DNA of 64,000 bases from Paenibacillus sp. XY044. Lineage in GTDB: Bacteria; Bacillota; Bacilli; Paenibacillales; Paenibacillaceae. Location of the stretch: positions 868,001 through 932,000 of the forward strand of contig NZ_NQMO01000002.1 in NCBI RefSeq assembly GCF_002257645.1, written 5' to 3'. Below, one piece after another: positions 9,096-17,516 of the stretch. Below the pieces are notes generated by a model. That model was not told where the DNA came from and searched no databases. It was given only the letters and a program-made list of their open reading frames with translations. The first letter of the stretch is position 1. Each line of letters starts with the position of its first letter. Position numbers and translations under genes: made by a program.

Positions 9096-9593
9096 CTAGG
9101 CGAGCGGTTCCATTCCTTGTTCCACCCATGAATCGTAAGTCGGACCATACAAATCCGGCAGCCTCAATCCCGCCTGCCGCATCAGGACGGTCATCTGTCC
9201 GCGGTGGTGGGCTTGATGCATCATGGTAAAGCGCAAAGAACCTCCGTTGCTCCACTCCTGGCCGGCGATAGTTTGCGTTTCCAGAAGCTTGGCGTCCGTC
9301 CATTGCGTCTCAACCGCTTCGAGAATGGCCCGGCTGATCCGCTCATACTGACCGGCAAGCGCGGCGGCCGATTGTTTCACTTCGTCACTGTTTTCGGGTC
9401 CGTCAAACGCCAGCCCGAGCGATGTCATATAATGAACGGATTCCACGAGATGCCATGCCAGCCCGCCCAGGGTCCGGTGCTTGTCCGTTATTGCCTGCCC
9501 GAGTGATTCATCGGTCAGTGCGTTCATGATCTTTTGGGTCATTTCCGCTTCGGTTGTCCATTCCGCAGCAAAATCTTTAATGTTTGTAAACAT
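9096..9593 (-). CDS. DinB-family putative metal-dependent protein
   Basis: A 165-residue DinB/YfiT-superfamily four-helix bundle. The usual metal-binding His residues are seen in LAWHLVESVHY (about residue 47) and in HQAHHRGQM (about residue 130). Proteins of this fold include bacillithiol- or mycothiol-dependent transferases. The substrate here is not predictable. The start is ATG 9593 with GGAGG eight bases upstream; an earlier ATG at 9608 overlaps that ribosome binding site. It lies just upstream of the WYL regulator on the same strand, so the two may be co-transcribed. Confidence 0.85.
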   Translation of the reverse strand: MFTNIKDFAAEWTTEAEMTQKIMNALTDESLGQAITDKHRTLGGLAWHLVESVHYMTSLGLAFDGPENSDEVKQSAAALAGQYERISRAILEAVETQWTDAKLLETQTIAGQEWSNGGSLRFTMMHQAHHRGQMTVLMRQAGLRLPDLYGPTYDSWVEQGMEPLA

Positions 9594-9645
9594 AATGCAT
9601 ACCTCCATTTTTTTTGGTCTTGTTCGGTCTAATGGCAGTATACAT

Positions 9646-9678
9646 AAAAATCACTGACAGATTCGGTCAGTGATTTTT
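9646..9678 (-). terminator. terminator hairpin
   Basis: A perfect 13-bp inverted repeat, AAAAATCACTGAC, with a seven-base loop and T-runs at both ends. It would terminate the HTH-ATPase gene that ends at 9744 and separates it from the dinB-wyl genes. Confidence 0.85.
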
Positions 9679-9743
9679 GATTAACCAAAAAACAAGGAGA
9701 TCGCCATGGTCCATGACCTCAATAAGAGGAGGGATGGCAACAC

Positions 9744-10862
9744 TCATCCAGCGTAAACGGCAATGTTTAACGAGGGAAATGACTGCTTCAGGACGTTAAC
9801 TTGCTGCTCGATCTGCTCCCGTTGAAAAGTGGTTCTAAACAAGTCGGGCTCTGGGGTGAAGGTGATGCTGGTTCCCGTTTCGCTGGTCCTTCCGATCATA
9901 AGCGGCTCGCTTCTTGGAATGCCGTGCCGGTATTCCTGCCGGTGGATGCTCCCATCCCGGCGGATTTCCACCTGAAGCGAATCCGATAGCGCATTCACCA
10001 CCGCCACCGTGATTCCTTTTTTGGCTCCGGGGGCCATGAAGGACAGCTCTGGGCTCTTAAAAAGATCCAGCTTGGTCATGACGGACTGCACGGCCGGCTG
10101 TCCAGTTTTGGTAAGCAATCCGACAGGAATGCCTCTGCCGTTATCGGCAACGGTAACGCTGTGGTCGCCATGAAGAAATATGCTGAGTTCCGTGCAGTAG
10201 CCGGCTTCATGCTCCAGGATGGAGTTGCGCACCACTTCCCAGAGGAGCAGATGAGGGTCGTATCCATTATCGCCCACCGCCCCCAAGTATAAGTGCGCTT
10301 CGTCCCGGGCTTCAGTCAAGTCGATATAATCGCTGGTATCGATTAATCCGGACATGGCGGCGAGCAGAAGCAGTACCGGCAGACGGCGGTGGGAGGGGAT
10401 GGAATAGCGCCCGCCGCGCTCTTCCTGGACAAGCAGGTCCGCGCCGGTCAATGCTTTCAGATGGTGGTACAGCTGTCCGGTTGTTCCCATACCCAGCCTT
10501 TCTACCAGTTCCGTGCCGGACAGCGGTTCATTCCAAACTTCGAGCAGGATGTCAAGCCGCTGCTTGTGCCCGAGCGCCGAAAGAACCTTGGCGGTTAGGG
10601 ACTCGGACAGTCCGAACAAATCGGATGATTGTTTCTCTTGCGGTTCCCACCGGATAAGTTGACCACCATTTCGGAAATAACCAGCATAATACACGGCGCA
10701 GTCAGCACTTTCCGGTGAAGGGGCGTCTATCACTGCAGCGAGGTTATTTCTTTCCTCTTTTGGCCTTATTCCGCTGACCCCCTCGCTGCTCCGAATCAAC
10801 TCTTCAAGCGCTGCCAACCTGGCGGAAACGGAGTCCAATTCTGCTCCAAAGTCCCTACTCAC
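9744..10862 (-). CDS. ArsR-type HTH fused to a GyrB-like GHKL ATPase domain
   Basis: A 372-residue protein with an unusual fusion. Residues 1-30 look like a short coiled coil. Residues ~87-160 form an ArsR/HTH_20 winged helix (LSALGHKQRLDILL...GTELVERLGMGTTGQLYHHLKAL). Residues ~196-345 follow the DNA gyrase B ATPase domain: Glu209 and Asn213 in WEVVRNSI (catalytic base and Mg ligand), AGYCTE, Asp240 in VADNGRGIP, VVNALSDSL, IHRQEYRHGIP and TGTSITF. The glycine-rich ATP lid is altered (GAKKGIT where GyrB has GLHGVG), and the Asp before Asn213 is Arg. No transducer or topoisomerase domain follows. The start is GTG 10862 after AAGGAGAG. It is probably a DNA-binding regulator that senses or hydrolyses ATP; this is inference. 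Confidence 0.85.
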   Translation of the reverse strand: MSRDFGAELDSVSARLAALEELIRSSEGVSGIRPKEERNNLAAVIDAPSPESADCAVYYAGYFRNGGQLIRWEPQEKQSSDLFGLSESLTAKVLSALGHKQRLDILLEVWNEPLSGTELVERLGMGTTGQLYHHLKALTGADLLVQEERGGRYSIPSHRRLPVLLLLAAMSGLIDTSDYIDLTEARDEAHLYLGAVGDNGYDPHLLLWEVVRNSILEHEAGYCTELSIFLHGDHSVTVADNGRGIPVGLLTKTGQPAVQSVMTKLDLFKSPELSFMAPGAKKGITVAVVNALSDSLQVEIRRDGSIHRQEYRHGIPRSEPLMIGRTSETGTSITFTPEPDLFRTTFQREQIEQQVNVLKQSFPSLNIAVYAG

Positions 10863-10941
10863 AATAACTTCACTCTCCTTGGTTCTATAAAGTGATACGT
10901 AAAGATAAAACGCACAATAGGAAGTTTGTGATTATGAATTT

Positions 10942-10953
10942 ACGTAATTACGT
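10942..10953. promoter_or_regulatory. 12-bp palindrome, candidate operator of the HTH-ATPase gene
   Basis: ACGTAATTACGT is a perfect palindrome ~80 bases upstream of the GTG start at 10862, in an AT-rich stretch (TATATTATAT next to it) that may hold the promoter. ArsR-type proteins bind such AT-centred dyads, so autoregulation is plausible. The rest of the 309-base gap (10863-11171) holds only this site and the terminator at 11003-11070. Confidence 0.5.
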
Positions 10954-11002
10954 GTTTACATATATTATATCATAAGCCTTTTGGATGTATATGGGAAATC
11001 AT

Positions 11003-11070
11003 AAAAAAACGCCTCCGCGAAAAGCCGATCAACTTCCCAAGAAAGTTCAAATGGCTTTTCGAGACGCGCA
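11003..11070 (-). terminator. terminator of the two-component operon
   Basis: On the minus strand, CGAAAAGCC pairs with GGCTTTTCG, an inner AACTT/AAGTT pair extends the stem, and an outer GCG/GCG-type clamp is followed by T7. It lies 100-170 bases after the histidine kinase stop. Confidence 0.75.
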
Positions 11071-11171
11071 GTTATTCGAAAGAGAGGTGTCTTTGTCTTT
11101 TATATCCTCCCATCGAAAAGGTAACTCACCCCCAAATCACCTAACGAAAAAGGAAAGTTTCGATCGTTTAA

Positions 11172-12542
11172 TCACAGCCGGTCTTCCCTGTCATAAGGCA
11201 GCCGGACCCTAAACGTCGTCCCCGTGCCAGGCGAGCTTTCGGCATCGATGGTGCCTTGATGGGCGGCGACGAATTCCTTGGCGATGGCGAGCCCAAGCCC
11301 CATCCCGCCGCTGTGCCGGGAGCGGGAAGCATCGGCCCGGTAGAAGCGGTCGAAGAGGTTCGGAAGATGCTTGGCATCGATGCCGGTACCGCTGTCCTTC
11401 ACCGCAATCTCCAGCCATGGCCGCCCGTTTGCATCCTGTACCTCCGACAGGATTACCCGGATCGACCCGCCGTGCGGCGTATGCTGAATGGCGTTGGTCA
11501 GCAGGTTGAGAAAGACCTGGGTGATCCGGCCGGGATCGACCATGATCATCGTGGAGCCGGCTTGGCTGGTCAGCGTCATGGAAATGCCGGCATCCTGCGC
11601 GCGAGGCATGAGGCGTTCGAGCGTCTGCTCCAGCAGGGTACGAATGTCCGTCCTGCTGAACTCAAACGACAGCTTGCCCGCCTCGGCCAGCGAGAGCTGA
11701 TGCAGATCGTCCACGAGCCGGGTGAGCCGGATCAATTCATCCTGCAGCGGAAGCAGGTGCTCGGGTTCAACCGCTTCGCCTTGCTGCTGCAGCATCTCCA
11801 TCTTTCCCCTCATGATGGAGAGGGGAGTTCGCAGCTCATGCGCGACGTCGGCCACGAGATTGCGCCTTGCTTCCTCGGCCCGGCCCAGCTGCAGCGACAT
11901 CCGGTTGAAGGCGGAAGCGACCTCGCCGTACTCATCTTTGGTCGTGACCGGGACCTGCACCCCATGCCGGCCTTCCTTAATCTGTTCGATTGCCGAAACC
12001 AGCCGACGAAGGGGGGAGGTAAGCCGGCGGGAGATCCAATATGCAGCCAGCAGGGCATCAACAATGAACACCACCGCGCTAACGATCAGCAGGAAGCCGA
12101 CGCCGTGCGAAATGCCCAGCTTCACCTTGGAGATCACGCTGATCTCCGAGTCGTAGTAGCGGAAAGATCCGATGACCCGCCCGTCCGCCTCAATACGGTA
12201 TTCTGCCCCGAGCCCCCTGATCAAGGGCTCGGCCGCACTGCCGTAGATGGCCAGCTTCCTGTCGTGGTCGTCGTACAGGATCAGGCTGGCGTCTTGAACC
12301 CCGTGCAGTAAGTCGCTGGGGGCGAGCTTCTCAACGCCGTTCCAGGAACCGCCGTGCTGCTCATAATAATCGGCGAGCGTGCGCGACAGGGCGCTGATGT
12401 GCTCTTGGTTGGAGGACGGCGTCAGCTCGCCCAGCAGCCCGCGCACGACGGCGCTTGTAATCAGCATAAACGTCAGGCTCATGACCACAATAAACGCGGC
12501 CATAGCCCAAAATATTTTTCGGCTAACGTTCACGGCGGTCAC
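11172..12542 (-). CDS. sensor histidine kinase (BaeS/HAMP type)
   Basis: A 456-residue membrane histidine kinase. A first helix lies at ~10-33, an extracytoplasmic sensor region at ~35-140 and a second helix at ~147-171, followed by a HAMP linker, HisKA with phospho-acceptor His235 in ADVAHELRTPLS, the N box (LLTNAIQHTP) and the G boxes (DSGTGID, GGMGLGLAI). All catalytic motifs are intact. The GTG start at 12542 lies inside the response regulator gene (20-base overlap) and has no clear ribosome binding site, so translation is probably coupled. It phosphorylates the upstream-encoded OmpR-type regulator. The signal is unknown. Confidence 0.93.
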   Translation of the reverse strand: MTAVNVSRKIFWAMAAFIVVMSLTFMLITSAVVRGLLGELTPSSNQEHISALSRTLADYYEQHGGSWNGVEKLAPSDLLHGVQDASLILYDDHDRKLAIYGSAAEPLIRGLGAEYRIEADGRVIGSFRYYDSEISVISKVKLGISHGVGFLLIVSAVVFIVDALLAAYWISRRLTSPLRRLVSAIEQIKEGRHGVQVPVTTKDEYGEVASAFNRMSLQLGRAEEARRNLVADVAHELRTPLSIMRGKMEMLQQQGEAVEPEHLLPLQDELIRLTRLVDDLHQLSLAEAGKLSFEFSRTDIRTLLEQTLERLMPRAQDAGISMTLTSQAGSTMIMVDPGRITQVFLNLLTNAIQHTPHGGSIRVILSEVQDANGRPWLEIAVKDSGTGIDAKHLPNLFDRFYRADASRSRHSGGMGLGLAIAKEFVAAHQGTIDAESSPGTGTTFRVRLPYDREDRL

Positions 12543-13212
12543 CGAAACGGTATCCGAATCCGTACACGGTCGTAATAAACACCGGGTCGGACGGATCGTC
12601 CTCGATCTTTTTGCGGATTCGGCTAATATGGGCGTCCGCGGTTCGCTCGTCGTTCAGCAGGTCGTCATCGACCGCAGCCAGCAGCTGCAGGCGGCTGTAT
12701 ACAATACCCGGCCGTGAAGCCAGGGTGGCGAGCATTTTGAACTCGGTCGGGGTCAGCTGGACCTCATCTCCGCGTTTCCACACCCGGCACTGCGCCTCGG
12801 ATATCGTCAAGTCTCCCCGCACAATCCGGTCGTCCGGAGCTTCGTCTCCGTGGATTCTTCGGAGGACTGAACGAATCCGCGCGACCAGCTCACGAAGGGA
12901 AAAGGGCTTCGTCAAATAATCGTCGGCGCCGACCTCCAGCCCGATGATTTTATCTGTTTCATCCACTCTGGCGGTCAGCATGATGATTCCGAGCTTCGGC
13001 AGCTTCCGCAGCTCCCGGCACACGTCAATGCCGCTCATTCCCGGCATCATCCAGTCGAGGACGACCAGGGACGGCTTACGTTCGGCCGCGATCCGCAGCG
13101 CTTCACGCCCGGATAAGGCTGTGATCGTTTCGTATCCTTCCTGCTGGAGAAAGGGCTCCATAAAGGCCAGCACTTCCTTTTCATCATCGACAAGCAGCAG
13201 AGTATGCGTCAT
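12523..13212 (-). CDS. OmpR/PhoB-family response regulator
   Basis: A 229-residue response regulator. The receiver domain has the acidic pocket VDDEKE, phospho-acceptor Asp53 (VVLDWMMPG) and Lys102 (YLTKPFS). A winged-helix effector domain of the OmpR type follows (ELTPTEFKML-like segment, then RTADAHISRIRKKIE and VYGFGYRF). The start is ATG 13212 with AAAGGAG upstream. The gene is the first of an operon with the histidine kinase. Divergent from it are two small membrane proteins, and direct repeats in the shared region are candidate binding sites. Confidence 0.93.
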   Translation of the reverse strand: MTHTLLLVDDEKEVLAFMEPFLQQEGYETITALSGREALRIAAERKPSLVVLDWMMPGMSGIDVCRELRKLPKLGIIMLTARVDETDKIIGLEVGADDYLTKPFSLRELVARIRSVLRRIHGDEAPDDRIVRGDLTISEAQCRVWKRGDEVQLTPTEFKMLATLASRPGIVYSRLQLLAAVDDDLLNDERTADAHISRIRKKIEDDPSDPVFITTVYGFGYRFGDRRER

Positions 13213-13342
13213 GTGTTCATTCTCCTTTTTCTCAAGCAGCCTCAGGCCATTCCAACCCATTCCGGCTTGTAGTCCCCCTCATTATATACCGCAACTCCCG
13301 GCTGCGGGGACAATTCACCAAAGCCGTAAAGGACCGTAACAA

Positions 13343-13463
13343 GTTCGCAACATTTGGCCTGGAAACCCCGGCGATCCCGTAATTAGGCTGGCAAAAGTCC
13401 GGATGTATTTTCTTCAGAGCGGCAAGAAACCTTCACAGGTTCACAACATGTCATTGCTACAAT
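13343..13463 (+). promoter_or_regulatory. candidate response-regulator direct repeats and promoter
   Basis: GTTCGCAACAT (13343-13353) and GTTCACAACAT (13439-13449) differ at one base, and a further TTCACA lies at 13432-13437. The second copy occupies the place of a -35 box upstream of TACAAT (13458-13463), which has no good -35. OmpR-family activators typically bind direct repeats there. The 326-base gap (13213-13538) holds nothing else that I recognise. Confidence 0.4.
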
Positions 13464-13538
13464 GAACTCCAGATGGCAAAACACGGGATTCACCGCAAAC
13501 AAACGCAATTTGAGCGTAATCGAACGGAGGAGAGGGCG

Positions 13539-13757
13539 ATGCTGAATCAGCACCATGTGATCAAAGTACTGCTGGCTGCGGTCGGCGGCGGTGCCTGTGG
13601 CATCTTTCTGTCAACCATTATTGCCGCTCTTGGTTATCTGATCCATGACCGGCCGGCCGGGACGCCTTATCTTCCGCTGATCTTGGCTGCGGTGTTTGCG
13701 GGGATCGCCGCGTTTACGTCCGATTATAAGGGAGGAAATCCACATGACAAGCATTGA
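13539..13757 (+). CDS. small membrane protein, two helices
   Basis: A 72-residue protein with two hydrophobic segments (about residues 8-32, VLLAAVGGGACGIFLSTIIA, and 43-60) and a charged C-terminus. I do not recognise the family with certainty; it resembles DUF5957-like small membrane proteins. The start is ATG 13539 after GGAGGAGAGGG; the frame extends upstream without a ribosome binding site. It overlaps the next gene by 14 bases, so the two form an operon, divergent from the two-component system. A role in the membrane response controlled by that system is a guess from position. Confidence 0.7.
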   Translation: MLNQHHVIKVLLAAVGGGACGIFLSTIIAALGYLIHDRPAGTPYLPLILAAVFAGIAAFTSDYKGGNPHDKH

Positions 13758-14142
13758 TCATAACTCATCTCAACATAAAATTTCAGGGGGCAGACGGATA
13801 TCCCGAGGCATTTTTCTGGGCCTGTCCTGGATTTTGGTCGCCTGCATCACGGTTCAGGTGTACATCGCAGGATCAGCCGTGTTCCAGAATCCGGTAAACT
13901 GGCGACTCCATGAAAACTTTGTTCATTTCTTTGGTTTTGCCCCACTCCTGATGATCGTTTTCGCAATTACGGGAAAATGCTTTAAAGGCAGCGCGTGGCT
14001 CAGCTTAGCCTTGTTCGTCCTGATTGACATGCAGTACATGACGGCGCATGTGCCTGCGCTGGGCGCGATGCATCCGGTCATGGCCCTCGTGCTTATCCTG
14101 CTGTCGCTGTACACTGCGCTGCGCAGCACGCGGCGGCAATAA
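13744..14142 (+). CDS. DUF6220-like four-helix membrane protein
   Basis: A 132-residue membrane protein with four hydrophobic helices and a short charged N-terminus. The conserved-looking 'NWRLHENFVHFFGFAPLL' loop and 'DMQYMTAHVPALGAMHPVMAL' region (quoted in parts) suggest the DUF6220 family of unknown function, whose members carry conserved His residues. It starts at ATG 13744 with GGGAGG nine bases upstream, inside the end of the preceding small gene. No catalytic motif is seen. The regulation is probably shared with the upstream small gene. Confidence 0.7.
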   Translation: MTSIDHNSSQHKISGGRRISRGIFLGLSWILVACITVQVYIAGSAVFQNPVNWRLHENFVHFFGFAPLLMIVFAITGKCFKGSAWLSLALFVLIDMQYMTAHVPALGAMHPVMALVLILLSLYTALRSTRRQ

Positions 14143-14243
14143 CGAGGATTGTATGCCCCGAACAGTTGTGGAGGGGACCGGAGCCCGGGTATACTTTGAA
14201 ATAAGTTCGCGATCACACGTTTTTCAAAGAGAGGGCTGTAGCA

Positions 14244-15146
14244 TTGACCTTACAACAGTTAAAATACGTCATCGAAGTCGCCAACCGCGGGTCCATGAAC
14301 GAAGCGGCCAAACGGCTGTTTATTTCGCAGCCAAGTCTGTCGAACGCGATCAAGGATCTCGAGGAAGAGCTGAACATTACGATTTTTGAACGGACGAACA
14401 AAGGGATTACCCTGTCCAAAGAAGGCGCCGAATTTCTCGGCTATGCCCGCCAGGTGACCGAGCAGGCGGAGCTGCTGGAGAGCCGATATTTGAACGCCAA
14501 GCCGTCGCCGCAGCATTTTTCCGTATCGACCCAGCACTATGCGTTTGCCGTCAATGCGTTTGTTCATTTGGTGAACGAGTACGGGCAGGATGAATATGAG
14601 CTGGCGCTGAGAGAAACGAAAACCCATGAAATCATCCAGGATGTCAAAAGCCAGCGGAGCGAAATCGGCATTCTGTATCTCAATGAATTCAACAGCAAGG
14701 TCATCAACCGGCTGCTGAAGGACGCCAATTTGAAATTTACGAGCCTGTTTACGGCCCGGCCTCATATTTTTATCAGCATCCATAACCCGCTCGCCAAGCA
14801 GTCCATCGTGACGATCGACCAGCTGAAGGACTATCCCTACCTGTCCTTTGAGCAGGGGGAGTACAACTCCTTTCACTTTTCCGAGGAAATCCTGAGTACA
14901 CTGACGCATCCGAAAAGCATCGTGGTCAACGACCGTGCCACGCTGTTCAACCTGCTGATCGGACTGAACGGCTATACGATCTCAACCGGCGTTCTCAGCG
15001 CCGACCTGAACGGAAATGAGATCATCCCCGTGCCGCTCGACTGCGACGAGACGATCAATGTGGGCTGGATCTGCCATCAGAACGCGGCGTTGTCCAAGCT
15101 GGCCCTGGAGTACATTGAAGCGCTGCACCAGGCGACCTCCGATTGA
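14244..15146 (+). CDS. LysR-family transcriptional regulator
   Basis: A 300-residue LysR-type regulator. The N-terminal HTH (residues 1-60) reads LQQLKYVIEVANRGSMNEAAKRLFISQPSLSNAIKDLEEEL in outline, followed by the periplasmic-binding-like effector domain. The start is TTG 14244, supported by AGAGAGGG eight bases upstream. No divergent partner exists; the upstream neighbour is on the same strand. Its effector and target genes are not predictable. A strong terminator follows. Confidence 0.9.
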   Translation: MTLQQLKYVIEVANRGSMNEAAKRLFISQPSLSNAIKDLEEELNITIFERTNKGITLSKEGAEFLGYARQVTEQAELLESRYLNAKPSPQHFSVSTQHYAFAVNAFVHLVNEYGQDEYELALRETKTHEIIQDVKSQRSEIGILYLNEFNSKVINRLLKDANLKFTSLFTARPHIFISIHNPLAKQSIVTIDQLKDYPYLSFEQGEYNSFHFSEEILSTLTHPKSIVVNDRATLFNLLIGLNGYTISTGVLSADLNGNEIIPVPLDCDETINVGWICHQNAALSKLALEYIEALHQATSD

Positions 15147-15205
15147 ACTGGATTTGGATGTAAGGACGGTGTGATGAGACGTCGTCCCAGAGATCAGTTT
15201 CATCC

Positions 15206-15247
15206 AGCCACCCTTGCCGCTCGATGCGGTGAGGGTGGCTTTTTTTT
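15206..15247 (+). terminator. rho-independent terminator
   Basis: AGCCACCCTTGCCGC pairs with GCGGTGAGGGTGGCT (two imperfect positions), followed by T7. It ends the lysR transcript. Confidence 0.9.
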
Positions 15248-15324
15248 CTGACGCATAAGTTCGGCGCCCCACCTCATATATTGTCCAGTGACGGATGGTT
15301 ACTGATGGGAGGGATCAGCCTTCG

Positions 15325-16119
15325 ATGAACGAAGAGGCGCGCTTTGAGCACAGGTTTTGGCTGCAGGTTTTGGGGGATCATGCACGGTTTATTTACAACG
15401 GTCTGTCTTCCAAGGAGGTCAAGGACGTACAGACGGCGGCTTCGTTCGTTCAATGGTTCGACCGGCTTCTGGGGCAGGCGCGCTCGTTATCTGAGGGACA
15501 GCCGCTCACGGAGCTGAACGAGCAGGCGAACCAGGCGGTGCACGAGCTGCGGACGTTCAAGCTGGATCTTCTCGACCGGGTGCTGCAGCGCAAGGTGGTG
15601 ATCGGATTATCGCCGACGTTTATCAACCATATGTTGAACGAGCTGGAGGAATATGAGCGAATTCTCGCCGAGCTGCTGAAGGGAAATCCGGTTCCCCGCT
15701 ATCACCCGCTGCATCACGATCTGCTGTGGCTGCCTGATGCGGCCTTTCACTCGGCGGCGATCGCTTCGGATCTGGACGGAGTTGAGCGGAGGCTGATCCA
15801 GAGGAGCAAGGAATTCGAGCAGCATTTCAACGAATTTTATTTGAAGGCGCTTGAACTCGTAGGGTATTTGCGTACGCTGCGGACGACATATCCGGCCGTG
15901 AAAAAGTTCCACAGCGACGTGGACCTGGAAATGTCGGCGTTCATGAACTTTCTGCTGGAGGTTGAGGAGCTGGACATCAGCGCCGAGCTGTTGAGCCGGC
16001 TGAACCGGCTCGTGCCGGACCATATGTTCCGGGAAGAATGCTATTATTTGCAGAAGCTGTCCCAATTCGGCGAGGTGCCGCGGCCCGATTGCGACCCGGC
16101 AAAGCCGAGGGTGGAGTAA
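15325..16119 (+). CDS. DUF2935 family helical protein (putative metal-binding)
   Basis: A 264-residue all-helical protein. It matches the DUF2935 pattern found in Firmicutes: an N-terminal 'EHRFWLQVLGDHARF' helix with E, W, D and H, and a second half beginning 'HPLHHDLLWLPDAAFHSAAI' (duplicated four-helix bundle). The repeated E/H/H residues suggest a ferritin-like di-metal centre, but function is not established. The ATG at 15325 follows GGGAGGG. The frame also has an ATG at 15295 without a ribosome binding site. Confidence 0.8.
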   Translation: MNEEARFEHRFWLQVLGDHARFIYNGLSSKEVKDVQTAASFVQWFDRLLGQARSLSEGQPLTELNEQANQAVHELRTFKLDLLDRVLQRKVVIGLSPTFINHMLNELEEYERILAELLKGNPVPRYHPLHHDLLWLPDAAFHSAAIASDLDGVERRLIQRSKEFEQHFNEFYLKALELVGYLRTLRTTYPAVKKFHSDVDLEMSAFMNFLLEVEELDISAELLSRLNRLVPDHMFREECYYLQKLSQFGEVPRPDCDPAKPRVE

Positions 16120-16278
16120 CGCGCCCGGGATTGAAAATAAGCCTGCTTCAGTATGCCTCTTTGCCGTTCGGCTTCGTCCTGGGCGGCGGGAGGTTTTTTC
16201 CTGCTGGGAACTTACCGGCTTGATCCGGACGGCCGTGGATAATATCAAATAAATCCAGTTTATTTGCGCTGCAGTCCA

Positions 16279-16307
16279 TTGAGTTCAACCGGGCGATGCG
16301 TGATAAT
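16279..16307 (+). promoter_or_regulatory. candidate sigma-A promoter of the 16.3-21.2 kb sugar gene cluster
   Basis: TTGAGT (16279-16284), 17 bases, GATAAT (16302-16307), ending 44 bases before the GTG start at 16352. Both boxes match sigma-A at 5 of 6 positions. Confidence 0.6.
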
Positions 16308-16351
16308 GAGGGCACAAGATCACTACCAAACGAAAAGAGGTTGATGTATTC

Positions 16352-17464
16352 GTGCGTAAAATCAAGGTTGGCGTCATCGGAACCGGCATGATCAGTACCG
16401 TATATTTGAAAAATCTGACAGGCATGCTCGACAACATCGTCGAGGTCAAAGCCGTAGCGGATATGGTTCCGGAGCTCGCGCAGAAAAAAGCGGAAGAGTT
16501 CGGCGTTCCGAACGTGTACACGGTGGAGGAGCTGCTGGCCGATCCGGAAATTGAAATCGTTCTCAATTTGACGGCCCCCGCCGCGCATGCCCCGCTGAAC
16601 CTGCGTGCCCTTCAGGCCGGGAAGCATGTGTACACGGAAAAGCCGTTTGCCCTTAACCGCGAGGATGCCGATGAGGTTCTGGCTCTGGCCGAATCGAAAA
16701 ATCTGCTTGTCGGCTGCGCGCCGGACACCTTCCTCGGCGCCGGTATCCAGACTTGTATCAAGCTGATCAATGACGGATGGATCGGTACACCTTACGGTGC
16801 GAGCGCTACCATCATCATGGGGAACTCCGCGGGTGGCATGCATCCGAACTTCCGCAACTTCCTGAAGCTGGGCGGCGACCCGATCATGGATATGGGACCT
16901 TACTATCTGACGGCACTGATTGCGCTGCTCGGACCGGTGCAAAGAGTAACAGGATCCGCACGCCAGCTGCAGCAGGAGGTGGTAGTGGCCAACCCGAAAT
17001 CCCCGGCATTCGGCCAGACAGTGCCCGTGGAGGCGCCGACGAACGTATCGGCGGTGCTCGACTTCCACAATGGCGCGGTGGCAACTCTGCAGGCGGCCAA
17101 GGAGGCGTTCGGCTATTCTCCGCGGCTGGAAGTGTACGGCACGGAAGGGATTCTGTACGTTCCGGATCCGAACTTCTTCGGTGGCGCCATATCCATCCAG
17201 CTCCCAAATGGGCAAACGAAGGAAATACCTCATTCCCATCCGTATGCCGAGGAAGGACGCGGCATGGGCGTGGCCGACATGGCATATGCGATCCAGTCGG
17301 GACGGCCGAACCGGGCAAGCGGCAGGCTGGCGCGCCATGTGCTGGACATCTCGCTCGGCATTTTCGAATCGTCCCAGCAGGAACGCCACATTCACCTGGA
17401 GTCCACGGTGGAACGTCCGGCTCCGCTGCCGCTCGGCTTGAAATACAACATGCTTGACCTGTAA
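16352..17464 (+). CDS. Gfo/Idh/MocA-family NAD(P)-dependent oxidoreductase
   Basis: A 370-residue sugar dehydrogenase-type protein. The Rossmann fingerprint GVIGTGMIS is at the N-terminus and the family motif EKPF (catalytic Lys) is near residue 97, followed by the alpha/beta substrate domain with a GG...DMGPYYL segment that carries the expected Asp. The start is GTG 16352 after AAAGAGGTTG; the nearby ATG at 16344 is out of frame. It heads a same-strand cluster with two TIM-barrel isomerases, an AraC regulator and a second dehydrogenase, which suggests catabolism of an inositol-like or unusual sugar. The substrate is unknown. Confidence 0.9.
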   Translation: MRKIKVGVIGTGMISTVYLKNLTGMLDNIVEVKAVADMVPELAQKKAEEFGVPNVYTVEELLADPEIEIVLNLTAPAAHAPLNLRALQAGKHVYTEKPFALNREDADEVLALAESKNLLVGCAPDTFLGAGIQTCIKLINDGWIGTPYGASATIIMGNSAGGMHPNFRNFLKLGGDPIMDMGPYYLTALIALLGPVQRVTGSARQLQQEVVVANPKSPAFGQTVPVEAPTNVSAVLDFHNGAVATLQAAKEAFGYSPRLEVYGTEGILYVPDPNFFGGAISIQLPNGQTKEIPHSHPYAEEGRGMGVADMAYAIQSGRPNRASGRLARHVLDISLGIFESSQQERHIHLESTVERPAPLPLGLKYNMLDL

Positions 17465-17516
17465 ACGCCGTACGCAGAATCTATTCCATTTCAAAACTAG
17501 AGAGGATGCATAGATC

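Noticed and set aside
10985..11212. A 75-residue plus-strand open frame
   Set aside because: It overlaps the minus-strand terminator and the end of the histidine kinase gene and lacks a ribosome binding site.
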